Shown: in pieces, positions 18,353 to 29,100 of the stretch
Layout of the letters: each line of letters opens with the position of its first letter
Position numbering within the stretch: position 1 is the first letter of the stretch
NCBI GenBank assembly: GCA_025201845.1
Contig: MU603941.1
Coordinates: 144,312 to 208,311, forward strand
Length of the DNA stretch: 64,000 nt
DNA from: Martensiomyces pterosporus
Taxonomy: Eukaryota; Kickxellomycota; Kickxellomycetes; Kickxellales; Kickxellaceae
Direction: 5' to 3'
Translations under genes and position numbers: made by a program
The notes under the pieces: model-generated
The model's database searches: none
The model's input: the letters and a program-made list of their open reading frames with translations, nothing else
Told to the model about the DNA's origin: nothing

Positions 18353-20998
18353 ATGTATCTCATTACTGGACGAGCACGGGCCTCTGGTGCCAAGCCACAG
18401 CGCTCGCGGTCGCAGCCTGGCAGCACGGCCGCTGGCACCGGCACTCCCCCGACTGCACCATACGACTTTACGGATGAGCACAACGAAACAGCCGGCAGCG
18501 GGGGCGGCAATATGGATATAGATGAACAAGACCTTTCCGGCGATGCCCCGGACAGCTTTGACGAAGCTGACCTCAACGACCCTGACCTGCTGGGCGAACT
18601 GGAAGCGCTGCGTGCTGACATGGGCCTTTCTAGCCCCCAAACAAAGCCCAGCAGAGCCTCTGCAAATAAACGCCCGAAAGCGGATGCCATCGAGGAGGCT
18701 GCTCCAGTGGTTGCACAGTTTGAGGACGATGATAGAGCACTTGAAACGGTTGATGTTACCGAAGAGGACATGAATGACCCTGCGCTCTTGGCAGAGCTCT
18801 CTAGTTTTGCTGGAGGCTCTGCCAGCGAGCAAGCACCAGCCACCTCTACACCCACAGCCGAGCCAAAGAAGCAGCAGCAACAGCCCGCACTGCCGCCGAG
18901 CACGCCGCAACCTAGCTCGCACATGCGCGGCACAGCCAGCACGAAAGGATCTGGTGCTGAAGGCAGCACTATGCTGGCTACACTTACAGAGCGACAGGCT
19001 GAGCTGAAATCCGCGGCTCTTATAGCGAAGCGGCAGGGGAATATGGATCGCGCTCGTGAAATGCTGCTTCATATGAAGACTGCACAGTCCGCCGTGCAGA
19101 CACTCCGCTCAGGCCAGCAACTCCCACAGGGATTTGAACTCCCACCCAAGCCTACAGCTGAACCCCAGGAGCCCCAACCACATTCACCCATTGTGCGGCC
19201 ATCTCAGGGACCTTACCCTGCAACTAGCGACACTGGCCCGCCTCAGCAGAGCTTGCCTGTGCAGCGCCAACCCCCGAGAGAACCGGCTGCCGCTATTTCT
19301 CTACCTCCTGTTTCGCAATCAGCGCCCGAGCCCTCTCCAGCCCAAACTACCACCACCGCTACTCCAGTGCGGCAGAGGCCTTACGCGAACCAGACAGCTG
19401 TGCCAAGACGAGCTCCGTCGGCTCCACAAACGCCAAGCAAAATCACTGCAGGACACAGTCAACGCGTGATTGCCGGCGATCAGCAGCATGACTTTGAGCT
19501 TATTGCGCTCAGCTTCACGGCAATGAAGAGCAAGCTGGAGCTGCAAATAGCTCAGGCCACTCGGCTATCAGCGTACTTTTTGAAATCTGGAAACAAGCAG
19601 CAGGCGCTAGAATTCCACCGGCTTAAAAAGCGCGCTGCGGCTGATATTGCAACTGTGAGCTCGTACCAGGCGAACTACCGCCCATCCCCGCCACCGTTTC
19701 TGCATAAGGAGATACAGTGGACGGCGCCAGTTGAGCAAAGGCGGGACATCTCGGCCAACGAGCTCCAGATCGCGGTCAAGCGGGTCGTTTCGGACGGCGA
19801 TTTAGCTGCCACACTGGGCGGCCAGTCAGACTTTTACATTCAGTGGGAGGTTGCTTGGCCCAGGGATAAGCCCAGCAAGGCGTACACACGCACAATCAAG
19901 TTTAAGGAGCTCGAGGAAAACAACGGCGAGCTGGATATCGACTACACACACAGCGTTGAGATTATCGATAGGCAGCACCCGCGGCCTCTTCAGCGGTGGG
20001 TTGAGAGAGGCAGGCTGGTTATCGAGTTCTACAAGTACGGCGGGCTCCTTTGGGGATCGCAGCTCATTGGAAAGGCAGCGCTGCCGCTGGCTGAGCTGCG
20101 CACCTGTTCTGAGGCCACGGCGATGGTCGAAATCAAAGCCGGGACTGATCCACTGAGCAGATCCGCAAAGTCCCTTGCCGGTGGCCCTCTTTATATCGAT
20201 GTAGCTGCCAGACTCCGCTTGCCACTGTCCAATACCGCAGAAACGGCGACCCACGTCGAGCGCTGGATATATATTGACAACGAACCCCCGAGCCAGCCTG
20301 CGCTTACTCCGCTGAGCGCGCAGCTGCCCGTGGGTACGGGAGGATCGGAGCCCACCCGGAGCTCGGCCCCGCTGCCTTCAAGAGACCCCAACCAGCAGCC
20401 GCCACAGACTGCTAGCAGACAAGCTAGCCAACAGCGCAGTGATGTACAGTCCTTGGCAGGCAGCGGCACTGCGCACAGGCCAAGGCAGCAATCTGAGCCT
20501 TCGGTAGATAACCAGAGCGCCGATTCGCAGCCCCAGCGAGCGAATGCCAGTGTGAGCATGGCAAGCAACACTACAGTCGTAGCGACAAACGCAGGCGATG
20601 CTACTGCTTTTGATGCGACCGAGATGGAGACTCAGATGGACTCTATGGATGGCCTCATGTCGAATGCTGTGCTGGAGTTGGAGCTGATGCAGATCCCAGC
20701 TCGCATAAGAGAAGTCAAGAGCCGCGAGGTTGCTAGCCAGCTGCAGGAGCTTGAGGCGTCAATCAAGCTGCGCATGAGCGTGGTTGCAGCGCAAGTAGGC
20801 GCTGGCACGCTCACCATTCAAGATTACATGAGTGGCGTGACAAAGGAGCTTGCAGCGGCAAAGGAATGGGCGCTGGCGGCCAAGAAGGGGCAGCGCAAGG
20901 ATCTTGCGCTACGTGCACTCAAACGCGTCAAGGCGATGCAGAACGAACTGAGCGAGATGGCAGCAGCAATGGACGCTGGCGAGGCTGCCGAAGAGTGA
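18353..20998 (+). CDS. CC2D1/Lgd homologue: DM14 domains plus C2 domain, ESCRT-III regulator
   Basis: An 881-residue single-exon protein. Order: disordered N-terminus with two acidic repeats (LNDPDLLGELEAL near 78 and MNDPALLAELSSF near 142), a DM14 domain (about 207-265, ERQAELKSAALIAKRQGNMD), a Pro/Gln-rich spacer, a second DM14-like helical hairpin (about 379-440), a C2 domain (about 490-630, DFYIQWEVAWPRDKPSKAYT), another disordered stretch and a C-terminal helical region (about 760-870). This is the plan of metazoan CC2D1A/B and Drosophila Lgd, which bind ESCRT-III (CHMP4/Shrub) through DM14 domains and act in endosomal sorting. Metazoan forms have more DM14 copies. I know of no member in common Dikarya models. 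The first ATG is used, though an upstream exon cannot be excluded. Confidence 0.85.
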   Translation: MYLITGRARASGAKPQRSRSQPGSTAAGTGTPPTAPYDFTDEHNETAGSGGGNMDIDEQDLSGDAPDSFDEADLNDPDLLGELEALRADMGLSSPQTKPSRASANKRPKADAIEEAAPVVAQFEDDDRALETVDVTEEDMNDPALLAELSSFAGGSASEQAPATSTPTAEPKKQQQQPALPPSTPQPSSHMRGTASTKGSGAEGSTMLATLTERQAELKSAALIAKRQGNMDRAREMLLHMKTAQSAVQTLRSGQQLPQGFELPPKPTAEPQEPQPHSPIVRPSQGPYPATSDTGPPQQSLPVQRQPPREPAAAISLPPVSQSAPEPSPAQTTTTATPVRQRPYANQTAVPRRAPSAPQTPSKITAGHSQRVIAGDQQHDFELIALSFTAMKSKLELQIAQATRLSAYFLKSGNKQQALEFHRLKKRAAADIATVSSYQANYRPSPPPFLHKEIQWTAPVEQRRDISANELQIAVKRVVSDGDLAATLGGQSDFYIQWEVAWPRDKPSKAYTRTIKFKELEENNGELDIDYTHSVEIIDRQHPRPLQRWVERGRLVIEFYKYGGLLWGSQLIGKAALPLAELRTCSEATAMVEIKAGTDPLSRSAKSLAGGPLYIDVAARLRLPLSNTAETATHVERWIYIDNEPPSQPALTPLSAQLPVGTGGSEPTRSSAPLPSRDPNQQPPQTASRQASQQRSDVQSLAGSGTAHRPRQQSEPSVDNQSADSQPQRANASVSMASNTTVVATNAGDATAFDATEMETQMDSMDGLMSNAVLELELMQIPARIREVKSREVASQLQELEASIKLRMSVVAAQVGAGTLTIQDYMSGVTKELAAAKEWALAAKKGQRKDLALRALKRVKAMQNELSEMAAAMDAGEAAEE

Positions 20999-21185
20999 GC
21001 GGGCTTATCTTCATTTTCTATTTTCCTGCTGTACTGACAACAACGGTCCAAGAACGCTATCAAAACGCATGCACCGTGCAGCTGCGGTGGATCTGATTGT
21101 TTTATGGATGCTCCGCGACTAAAACTAAAAGAGCGGCAGGAGCGAGAGGAGAGAAACGAGTAGACATGGGGTGGAAAGGGGTGGT

Positions 21186-22526
21186 CTATGTACAGATTGC
21201 GATGGAGGGGTATGCTGAATGGTGGTGCTCGAGGCTTTCTCGTTCGGCAATGCGCAAGGACCGTCGAATAGGCATGTGAGCAGCTCCGTGCCGTCTCTTC
21301 TTTGCAGCTGGCACCTCTTCTGGCTCCGCAGGAGACCCGGTGCCTGCTCTTGCTCGTTTAATTTTCTCAGTGGCATCTGCGTCAGCTACAACCCTGCGGG
21401 GCTCGTGCTTACGTTTCTTTGATGCAGGCTCGCTAATCAGGGTGCGGTTTTCCTTCTCACCTTGCCTGACACCTGCCCCCTTGACATTCCGCAAATGAGC
21501 CTGCTTGTATGTCTTTGCCCACTGAGTGATCTTTGTCTGAGAGTCCCACTGTCTTTCGACCCTTGCACACCAATCCTCAACGTTCCCCAGGACTTGGTAG
21601 TCAATTATTCCGTCCCAGGTCTTTCCACACACAGGCTCGTTGTTCACGAAAATGGTGGCTGTTGTGGACGGCGACGCCTTTGCCAGCTGCTTCACCAGCT
21701 GGCGACATCCAGGGACCTTGAGCGTGGTTCCAAAGATCAGCACAACATCTGTGACCTTCTTTTTAAGCGCCAGAGTATTCGCGCTGGTGCGACGCGATCC
21801 AAGTGCGCGTGCATCGTGGGTGATTATCTTGGCAATGTCCTCGCAGTGCGGGTGCGGTTCCTCGTAAAGGACAACAGTTGGACGCAGTTTGCCAGCAGGC
21901 AGTGCGCGCCGTCCGCTGGCTTCACGAGCTATGGAGCGTGCCTGGCAGTCTGGGCACACGTCGCCAGCGCTGAAGCTGTTGCTGCCAGGCTGTTCGGAGA
22001 AATGGTAGGAGCTAGAGCACAGCTGGCACATCAGGCGCTCCATGCTGCCATGCAGCGGCACCGACTGTGCCCTCTGCCACGAGACGTGGTTGGGCTCTGA
22101 AGCCAAGCTATAAGGGTCCCAAACTGCAAGCCCCGCTTTGCGCTCCAGCCCGTCGATGTTCTGCGTGTAGCTGCGAAGCAACGAGCCACGGTCAGCCAAT
22201 CTTTTGATGAAGCCGTGAACGACGCCGGGGTGTGCGCTCGAGCATTGGTGGCGGAGGTGGGTCATCCAGTGGTAGAAAACGTCGGCTGTCTTTTCGGACC
22301 GGAACACGACGGAGGCGTCGAAGAGATCGCGACCGCTGGCCACCACATCGCCGTGGGCTTTTTGGATCTGCTTGAAGATGCCGTCGGGAGAGCGGAAGTC
22401 GGGGATGCCACAGTTGACCGAGATCCCGGCACCAGTGACGATGACGAACCGCTTTGCAGCGGCGACGCGTCTAATGAGCGATGCCAGATCCTCGCTCCGC
22501 TCGTTGAGCGAGTGTGTTATTGTCAT
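21186..22526 (-). CDS. Sir2-family NAD-dependent deacetylase, Hst3/Hst4-like
   Basis: 446 residues. The Rossmann NAD motif is TGAGISVNCGIPDFRSPDG (31-49), the NAD/active-site motif TQNIDGLE is at 121-128, the catalytic His is His159 in LHGSMERLMCQLC, and the zinc ligands are Cys167, Cys170, Cys191 and Cys194. RPTVVLYEEPHP and the FGTTLKVPGC motif fit the Hst3/Hst4 branch, whose yeast and fission-yeast members remove H3K56 acetylation and protect genome stability. A C-terminal extension of about 100 residues carries several basic clusters (KKRKH, KIKRAR, AKKRRH), consistent with nuclear location. The open frame runs upstream to a TTG; the ATG at 22526 is the first. An AG just upstream could be an acceptor for a leader intron. 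Confidence 0.88.
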   Translation of the reverse strand: MTITHSLNERSEDLASLIRRVAAAKRFVIVTGAGISVNCGIPDFRSPDGIFKQIQKAHGDVVASGRDLFDASVVFRSEKTADVFYHWMTHLRHQCSSAHPGVVHGFIKRLADRGSLLRSYTQNIDGLERKAGLAVWDPYSLASEPNHVSWQRAQSVPLHGSMERLMCQLCSSSYHFSEQPGSNSFSAGDVCPDCQARSIAREASGRRALPAGKLRPTVVLYEEPHPHCEDIAKIITHDARALGSRRTSANTLALKKKVTDVVLIFGTTLKVPGCRQLVKQLAKASPSTTATIFVNNEPVCGKTWDGIIDYQVLGNVEDWCARVERQWDSQTKITQWAKTYKQAHLRNVKGAGVRQGEKENRTLISEPASKKRKHEPRRVVADADATEKIKRARAGTGSPAEPEEVPAAKKRRHGAAHMPIRRSLRIAERESLEHHHSAYPSIAICT

Positions 22527-24095
22527 GATATTCCTAGGGTATGTGGCTGTGTTATTTAAAAAGGAGGAAAGAGCTGGTGAGAGCGATGGTGCAGAAGAGA
22601 GAGCACGGCCAGAACGAAAAACGAAGGGCAAGATGCGAGGGCGCTGGCAAGAATGAAGCCAGGGACAACAATGCGCCCAATAGATCCCCGGTGTCTAAAA
22701 GCAAGATACTGTTTACAAAAACGCGTGCAAATGCGCCAATAAGCGCGTCGCCTTGTTTACGTGTAGACCGCTGTCGCTTTCGCGTTTCTGTTTGTTGTGT
22801 TTTTGCATGGGATTTGATTTCTGTGATTGATTTGTGGCTGATCGCGGCTTGGGATGGCCGAGATGCCTGCATATCGTGGGCGGTGCTCGGTGCCGCTGCG
22901 CTCCAGGTGATTCAACCCGCCTCTGTTGTAAATATATCACATACAGTGGACACGTATTTTTGGGTGGTGTATATATGGAAGCAGCAAGAGAAGCTGCGGC
23001 AAGGCTCATGAGATATGCAAATCAGGACCTTTGTTCCTGCTCTTTGGGAGCACACTTGCACGGTTATATATAGAAGTGATCCTTATGTCAAGACACCACA
23101 GCTCTAAATAAGATTCAAGGCAGCCATGGTGAAAGGAGGGGACAGATGCCTGCTTGCAATGTGTAAGCGCGCGCACATCTGGCTTTGTGCGTCGATTCCT
23201 AGAGACTTTGGCTGCCAATGATTTCGTGTGTCGAAAACAGGTAGAGCGCCTAGTAGCGAGCACGCTGTTGCGTTTTGGGGAGGAAAGAGCAAAAAACCGG
23301 ACGATTTGCAACTTTTTTTTGGGTCTACAGCGCAGTGCTTGGGATGGCCAAAGAAATCACGGCCCAAGTATTCCAGCCAGCCAGCCAGCGCACAGCTGCA
23401 GATCGCCATCTAACCGTCTGCTCTGCGTGCACTCATATTTTTCTATTCCAAAAAGACCATAGATGGCATGCGATAAGCACCGGCAATCATAGCATGCTGG
23501 TGTTAGTGCTTAGAGTGCATTGAAATGACGCAAAGTTCGCGGTATCGTGGCAATTCCCCTTACAATATGAAGGAGAGGCACCCACCCCGCCCTCAGCCTG
23601 TAGGACATGCAGCAGCAACGGCGGCCTCTCGTGTTTTGTCTGGGAAGAGGCAAAAGTCCACCCAAGCAAAAACAAGAAAGAGACGGGCGTGCAATGCCGC
23701 GACAGTGCGGTTTGCTGCTTTGCCGTGCTGTCACGCCCATCCAGCTCATCCGATGTCCACAGCCTCTGGCAGCACCTGTTCTCCTTACGCGAGAGCTTTT
23801 TTTTTTGATAGTTTAACACTTACCATCCACTGCACCTTTGGCTGCTACTTATTTCTTCACGCAGGCTTTTCGCAGGCCCTCTACGCCGGATCACACAGCA
23901 TTCCCTTGACTTATTGCTGCTACTTCTCCTTGTGCAGCGCATCTCCACACACATCATAGACACCAGCCAAACACTATCCTAGAAAGGAGATATATCCACC
24001 AGCCTATCGCCGGCTCTTTCCAGAACAATCCAGGCAAACAAACAAAACCCAACAGTGGCACCACCACCATTTGCTAGTGCATGCATTTGTCCAAA
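22527..24095. other. 1.6-kb divergent intergenic region
   Basis: Between the sirtuin (minus) and the NXPE-like gene (plus). No gene supported. The segment is locally AT-rich near 22920-23060, with several TATATA words (for example 22968-22976 and 23063-23070). Confidence 0.45.
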
Positions 24096-25913
24096 ATGGG
24101 TACTGGTAGAGAATACACTCGTGTCGGAACCAAGCTGAAGAGGTGGCTGCCTCTCCTGGTACTTGCCGTGCTGCTGTGCCTGATGCTGAACCAGTGGGCA
24201 TTGCTCCGGCGGCCCGGAGATGAAGCGCCTTCTTCAAGGAGCAGTGGGTTTAATAGCGGCAGAGCACCACCAGCGCACACCGGCGATTACAGCTGCCGAG
24301 CAACCCACCTCGACCCGTCGCTGTGGGTGCATGTTCCGGCCAACGGCAGCAAGCCCTTTGTGGTGCTGCCGACTCCATCCGAGGGCTCGCACTCTGACGG
24401 GTACCGGCTACTTGTCAACGCTGGGCAGCCTATATGCGTGCGCGTAGTGGTGCCCCCAACTATTTCGAAAAACGCATTCGAGGCCAGCAGCAAGCAGATC
24501 ACCCAGTTATACCAGCCGATTGCGGGAAGCCCCGGCATGTGGGACTCGGTGATTCTCGATGCTGTCGGCGCAAAGACTGGCGCCAGCGTGCCCATCAGCC
24601 TGCATCCAATCCGGCATCTAAATATGGCTGAGCGTGATGCTGTGCACGTGTATGAGGGCGAGCTGCGCCTTTATGATTCGGACGTCTTCACTTTGGCCGG
24701 CACCCTCGAGTACCGCGAAGCCAAGTGGAACTATGAGCCACCGGCCACAGAGCCTTTTGAGTACAAGCCAGAGCCTGTGGGTGTCCCGGACAATGCGCAT
24801 ATCGAGGTTGCTGTGCCGCAGACCAGCCCCCACCACATCAACAACTACCTGAACCTTCCGCTGTGCCGACAGTCTGACGAGCCTGGCCGCTGGCTGCCCC
24901 AGTCATCGCTTCCGTTTACGGCCGAGTCGCAGTCACTGCCTACTGTCCAAGGCCGCGTGTGGCTGCCCTACAGGTGCCGGTTGAAGGGGTATTCGTACAG
25001 TGCCTTCTTGCAGTGCCTGGACACCAACCGCCCGATGTCGCCCGACAGAGGAGAGACGTACACCATTCACTGGTTTGGAGACACCAACACGCGGCGGTCG
25101 CTCAAGAAGATCACCAGCCTGGGCAAGTGGTGCTCGGGAGGGCACTCCAACAAGCAGTTCTGCGAGTGCGACGATAGCGGCGAGGTGTTTTCGCGCTTCA
25201 CTGGCCAAAACTCCGTGCGCGACACCCTGCTTCTGCTGAACGACGAAGATGGCGGATGGTCGACCATGGAGAACGGCGAGCCGCAAAGCCGCAAAGTAGA
25301 AGGCCCACTGACGCGCATCTACTACCACCGGTGGGAGGGGCTGACGATATTCAACGGAGGCGACTGGAAGGTTACGTTTGATGGCTCAAACATCGGCAAG
25401 TACCCTCGCGCCGATCTCGTCGTGGTCTCACTGTCCACAATGGACGCAGCGTTTGCGCCATTCTTGGAGTACACGCGTGCGCTTAACCAGCTGATCGAGT
25501 TCTTGAAGCAGCACTACGACGAGCGAACCATCGTGTTGCGGTCGCCGCAGTACTTCTGCTGCACCGCGCCTGGGGGCAGTCCCTTGCGCCGGGTTCAGAA
25601 GGACCGCAACAGACTGTATGGCGAGTACACTAAGCGCCTGTTTGAGCATCACTTCAAGTCGCTTGTACATATTTGGGATGTGAGCAGCATCGCTGAGGGT
25701 CTGCCGCTGGACCAGCGCAAGGACATGGCCAAGTGCGTGATCAACAGCGTGCCCTCGGATATGGTGGATGTTGAGAACCACGTGCTGTTTAACGGACTGT
25801 GCAATGCCGAGCCTTTCGAGGGCGGAGACGCAAGCGAGGATAGCATAGAGGCTATCCTCCCAGCTCTGGCAGCACACAAGAAGCTCAGAACAGACTCCCG
25901 CGAGCTGTCCTAA
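24096..25913 (+). CDS. Type II membrane protein, NXPE/PC-esterase-like
   Basis: 605 residues from the ATG at 24096, which has A at -3 and G at +4; an ATG 15 nt upstream is in poor context. A basic cytosolic tail is followed by one membrane anchor (about 17-34) and a lumenal Ser/Pro stem. The rest resembles NXPE-type proteins: an N-terminal beta-sandwich part (about 60-220) and a C-terminal SGNH-like PC-esterase part. The block IHWFGDTNTRRSLKKI (about 324-339) corresponds to the GDSxxR nucleophile region, but Thr replaces Ser. A late Asp/His pair in DVENHVLFNG (about 557) could be the D/H motif. PC-esterase enzymes add or remove acyl groups on glycans in the secretory pathway. The homology is inferred from motif and layout only. 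Golgi glycan modification is the likeliest role. Confidence 0.6.
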   Translation: MGTGREYTRVGTKLKRWLPLLVLAVLLCLMLNQWALLRRPGDEAPSSRSSGFNSGRAPPAHTGDYSCRATHLDPSLWVHVPANGSKPFVVLPTPSEGSHSDGYRLLVNAGQPICVRVVVPPTISKNAFEASSKQITQLYQPIAGSPGMWDSVILDAVGAKTGASVPISLHPIRHLNMAERDAVHVYEGELRLYDSDVFTLAGTLEYREAKWNYEPPATEPFEYKPEPVGVPDNAHIEVAVPQTSPHHINNYLNLPLCRQSDEPGRWLPQSSLPFTAESQSLPTVQGRVWLPYRCRLKGYSYSAFLQCLDTNRPMSPDRGETYTIHWFGDTNTRRSLKKITSLGKWCSGGHSNKQFCECDDSGEVFSRFTGQNSVRDTLLLLNDEDGGWSTMENGEPQSRKVEGPLTRIYYHRWEGLTIFNGGDWKVTFDGSNIGKYPRADLVVVSLSTMDAAFAPFLEYTRALNQLIEFLKQHYDERTIVLRSPQYFCCTAPGGSPLRRVQKDRNRLYGEYTKRLFEHHFKSLVHIWDVSSIAEGLPLDQRKDMAKCVINSVPSDMVDVENHVLFNGLCNAEPFEGGDASEDSIEAILPALAAHKKLRTDSRELS

Positions 25914-27669
25914 GATGTGCTTGAGCTGCGCTGGCAGCAGCCATCCTTTTTGTACCGGCACTATCACTGTGGGCGCTGAAGACTGCTTTTTCTACGGGCC
26001 GCCTGTATTTTCATTGCGGCTGTTCACAGGAACAATCAATTATTAATAGTGTTAACCCAGCGCTCTGTGCTTCGGCATTTCGTCGGCGACAGTGTTGCTT
26101 TTGGTGCTTTCCAGAAGAAAAATCCAGAGCACGGGGTTGTTTGCGGTACTGGGAAGCATTGGCCAAGGCAAGGCGCTGGATGGGGGCAGTTTTCTAGGAT
26201 TTTCCCTGGTGCCGAATGCTGTGTATTCTTGTGGCCATTGCCACTATCGCAATTATTACAATGCCTACTTTGGATAGGTGCCGTCTCCTTCTCCTCCTTC
26301 ACTGCTCACTGCATCAATCGCTGCACCCTGTACGCCGCATTGACTGGTGACAGCAAAAATACATGTATACCGTTCCAGCTGCTTCGCTAGGCATATTGGC
26401 GCTGGGGATCGGCACTGGCGCTAGTGCTGGCGCTGCGTGTGTCGGACATGGATGTGGAGCTCCGGCTCGTATACCGCAGACGCCCTAAAACAAAACCCGA
26501 AACCCCCCGCCTTTCGCGGCAAACACTACTGAGATACAAAGAGCATTGTGCCAGTGCTATCATTTCTATCAGTGTCGCTGACAGCGAACAATGGCAATTG
26601 CCATGTGAGCTATTCCCATTGCTGCTGCTGCTCCTGCTGCTGCTCCTGCTATTGCGTGTGAGTGGGCGAACGAGGGAGCAAGAGAGGCAGCGCAGTCAGC
26701 TGAATCCCGAGTGCGCGTTTTGAGGTTGCTTCTCTACAGCAGCTTGCTGCCTCAGGCGAAAGAGCGAGCACCGAACTGAGCATATCTGGACTGCCTGCCG
26801 CTGGGTTCGATTTGTGTCGAGACCATAGTCTCCGTCGGTGGCTCCATATCGCCAGCTGGCAGCCAGCTGCGGCCGCCCAATGGTCGTCGCTGAGTGCCCC
26901 TACTCCATCACAGCGCCCCAACTGGGCATCTGGACACCGAATTCCGCGTCTGACGCACAAAAGACTGGTGGGTTGGGCTGGCCATGTATCCTCTTGCCTG
27001 CCTCTTTGCCCTGCTTTCTGGGGCAGCGCCCACCCCTTACCCATTTCCACTGTATTAATCATCAGCAGCGGTTTGGGTTATTCCGTTTGCGGTGCAGTGG
27101 ACTTGCGTCGTCTTTATTTTATTTTAAAAAAAATCAGCATTCACCCGCTCTTTGAGAAACATAAACACGCGCATGCACATACAGGGGCGTGCAAGTGCGC
27201 ACAATCCACTGCCGAGTTGCGCTGCTGAGTCAGCCCTGCCTGCTTTGGCTGCCTGCGGCTGCGATTTAAAAGCCCAGCGCCGCACCGCGCCGCACAAACC
27301 CACCTCCTCCACTCCAGCAGCGCCAGTTTCTCTCTCCTCTCCTCTCTTCTTATTGCCATTCTGACTGCCCCCCAGTCCCTTCTTTTTGCTTGCGCTCCTC
27401 GCCTGCCCCGGTTTTTTGGCCTTGCTTTTAGCCGTAGACAGCAGCAGCAGCCTTGGCTATTACCCGCCTCCTGGTGCTTCCTAGTTCTACCCTCTCAGCG
27501 TAGTGTGCGTGCGTAGTCTCGCTCTTGATTGACTGCCCTCCACCGCGAGCACAAACACAAACACCTTCCATCCTTCTATCGGTGCTGCCAAGCCAACGCC
27601 CTAGCTGCAGCAGCCTTTTTTGTTGCAGCCGCAGAAATTTTTTTGTTGCTATTTGCCAGCAATCAAGCG
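25914..27669. other. 1.75-kb intergenic region upstream of ERG4
   Basis: No gene supported. Contains a CTG/CTCCTG microsatellite at about 26619-26655 and a possible TATA-like TTTAAAAG near 27265. The last 350 bases before ERG4 are rich in C and T, a leader style seen at several genes here. Confidence 0.45.
26619..26655. repeat. Imperfect (CTG)n microsatellite
   Basis: Runs of CTG interrupted by CTC in non-coding sequence. Confidence 0.7.
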
Positions 27670-29100
27670 ATGAGCCAGGTCCGTTCATCCGGCGACAGCC
27701 TTCTTCCAGTCGCAAACAGCGACAGCCGCACGCGGGCCACCACCCCGCGCCCACGCGACGACGTTGCCTATGACGACGTGACCGACAGCAGCTTTGTCTA
27801 CGAGTTTGGCGGCCCTGTTGGCGCAGCTTCCATGATTGTCGGATTCCCCCTTCTGATGGGCTACCAGTTCCTGTGCGTCTACGACAACAAGGGCGCCTTC
27901 CTCTTGCCCGACTCGCTGTCCAGCTTCTTCCCCTGGGCCTGCAGCATGTTTGCGCGCTACTGGGAGATCGCTGCACCCAACTGGACTGGTGCCAAGATCT
28001 ACCTCGGCTTCACTTTCTTCATGGTCGCCCTGGCCTACATCTGCCCTGGCCCCGTCATGTACGGATACAAGCTGCCCAGCCTCAGCGGCCAGCGCCTGCC
28101 CTACAACTGCAATGCCCTGTGGTCGTGGTGGGTCGCGGTCATCACCTCGCTTGTCCTCCACTTCACCGGCCTGTTCAGGCTCACTGAGGTCATCGATAAC
28201 CTGGGTCCCATCATGAGCGTCGCCATGATCTGGAGCTTCTTCCTTGCTGGCGCCGTCTATGCGCACACGGCCGTCTTTGGCAAGAAGCACCGCGCGTCGG
28301 GCAACTTTGTCTACGACTTCTTCATGGGTGTCTGCCTCAACCCCCGCATCGGCTCCCTCGACATGAAGCTGTTCACGGAGCTGCGCATCCCCTGGCCGGT
28401 TCTCTTCTTCATCTCGCTCTCGTGCGCGTTCAAGCAGTACGAGGAGATTGGCTACGTGACCCCCGAGTCCGCATTCATGGTGCTCGCCCACTGGCTCTAC
28501 TCGAACGCCTGCAACAAGGGCGAGGAGTGCGTGATCACCTCGTGGGACATCTTCTACGAGCTCGAGAGCTGGTACCTCTTGTTCTGGAACCTTGCGGGCG
28601 TCCCCTTCTCGTACTGCTACTCGTCGATCTACCTGCTCAAGAACGGGCCAATGAACTTTTCGGTCGGCTGGAACATCCTGTGCTACACGCTGCTTCTCGT
28701 CGGATACTACTTCTGGGACACCGGCAACTCGCAGCGCAACCGCTTCCGCATGTTCTGGAACAACACCCTTATTAAGCGCAACGCCTTCCCGCAGCTCCCC
28801 AGGAGCTTCATCCACGACGCCAAGTACATCCAGACCCAGCACGGAAACAAGCTTCTTATCGACGGCTGGTACGCCTATGCCCGCAAGCCGCACTACACCG
28901 CCGATCTGGCGATGTCCCTGTCGTGGGGTCTTATCACTGGGTTTGGCTCGTTCTTCCCTTACTTCTACTTGACCTTCTTTGTCATTGTCCTCGTTCACCG
29001 CGTGGGCCGCGACGATGCCCGCTGCGCTAGGAAGTACGGCGCCGACTGGGACGAGTACATGCGCGTTGTCCCGTGGAAGTTCATTCCCTACGTCTACTAG
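27670..29100 (+). CDS. Delta(24(28))-sterol reductase (ERG4 family)
   Basis: 476 residues, no intron. The enzyme reduces the C-24(28) double bond as the last step of ergosterol synthesis in the ER membrane with NADPH. About nine hydrophobic segments are visible. Family motifs are complete: WDIFYELESWYLLFWNLAGV with VPFSYCYSSIYL after it, LLIDGWYAYARKPHYTADL, and the C-terminal HRVGRDDARCARKYGADW ending in PYVY. The C-terminal block is the NADPH/sterol-reductase signature shared with ERG24 and DHCR7; the EECVITSWDIFYE region is characteristic of ERG4. The frame extends upstream to a TTG, but the ATG at 27670 is the first and follows a pyrimidine-rich leader. The gene runs tail to tail with CYP51, 292 bp away, so two enzymes of one pathway are neighbours. 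Confidence 0.93.
   Translation: MSQVRSSGDSLLPVANSDSRTRATTPRPRDDVAYDDVTDSSFVYEFGGPVGAASMIVGFPLLMGYQFLCVYDNKGAFLLPDSLSSFFPWACSMFARYWEIAAPNWTGAKIYLGFTFFMVALAYICPGPVMYGYKLPSLSGQRLPYNCNALWSWWVAVITSLVLHFTGLFRLTEVIDNLGPIMSVAMIWSFFLAGAVYAHTAVFGKKHRASGNFVYDFFMGVCLNPRIGSLDMKLFTELRIPWPVLFFISLSCAFKQYEEIGYVTPESAFMVLAHWLYSNACNKGEECVITSWDIFYELESWYLLFWNLAGVPFSYCYSSIYLLKNGPMNFSVGWNILCYTLLLVGYYFWDTGNSQRNRFRMFWNNTLIKRNAFPQLPRSFIHDAKYIQTQHGNKLLIDGWYAYARKPHYTADLAMSLSWGLITGFGSFFPYFYLTFFVIVLVHRVGRDDARCARKYGADWDEYMRVVPWKFIPYVY

Noticed and set aside
26803..26812. GGGTTCGATT resembling a tRNA B box
   Set aside because: No A box at the right distance and no cloverleaf-capable flanks; position agrees with the consensus only in the core.
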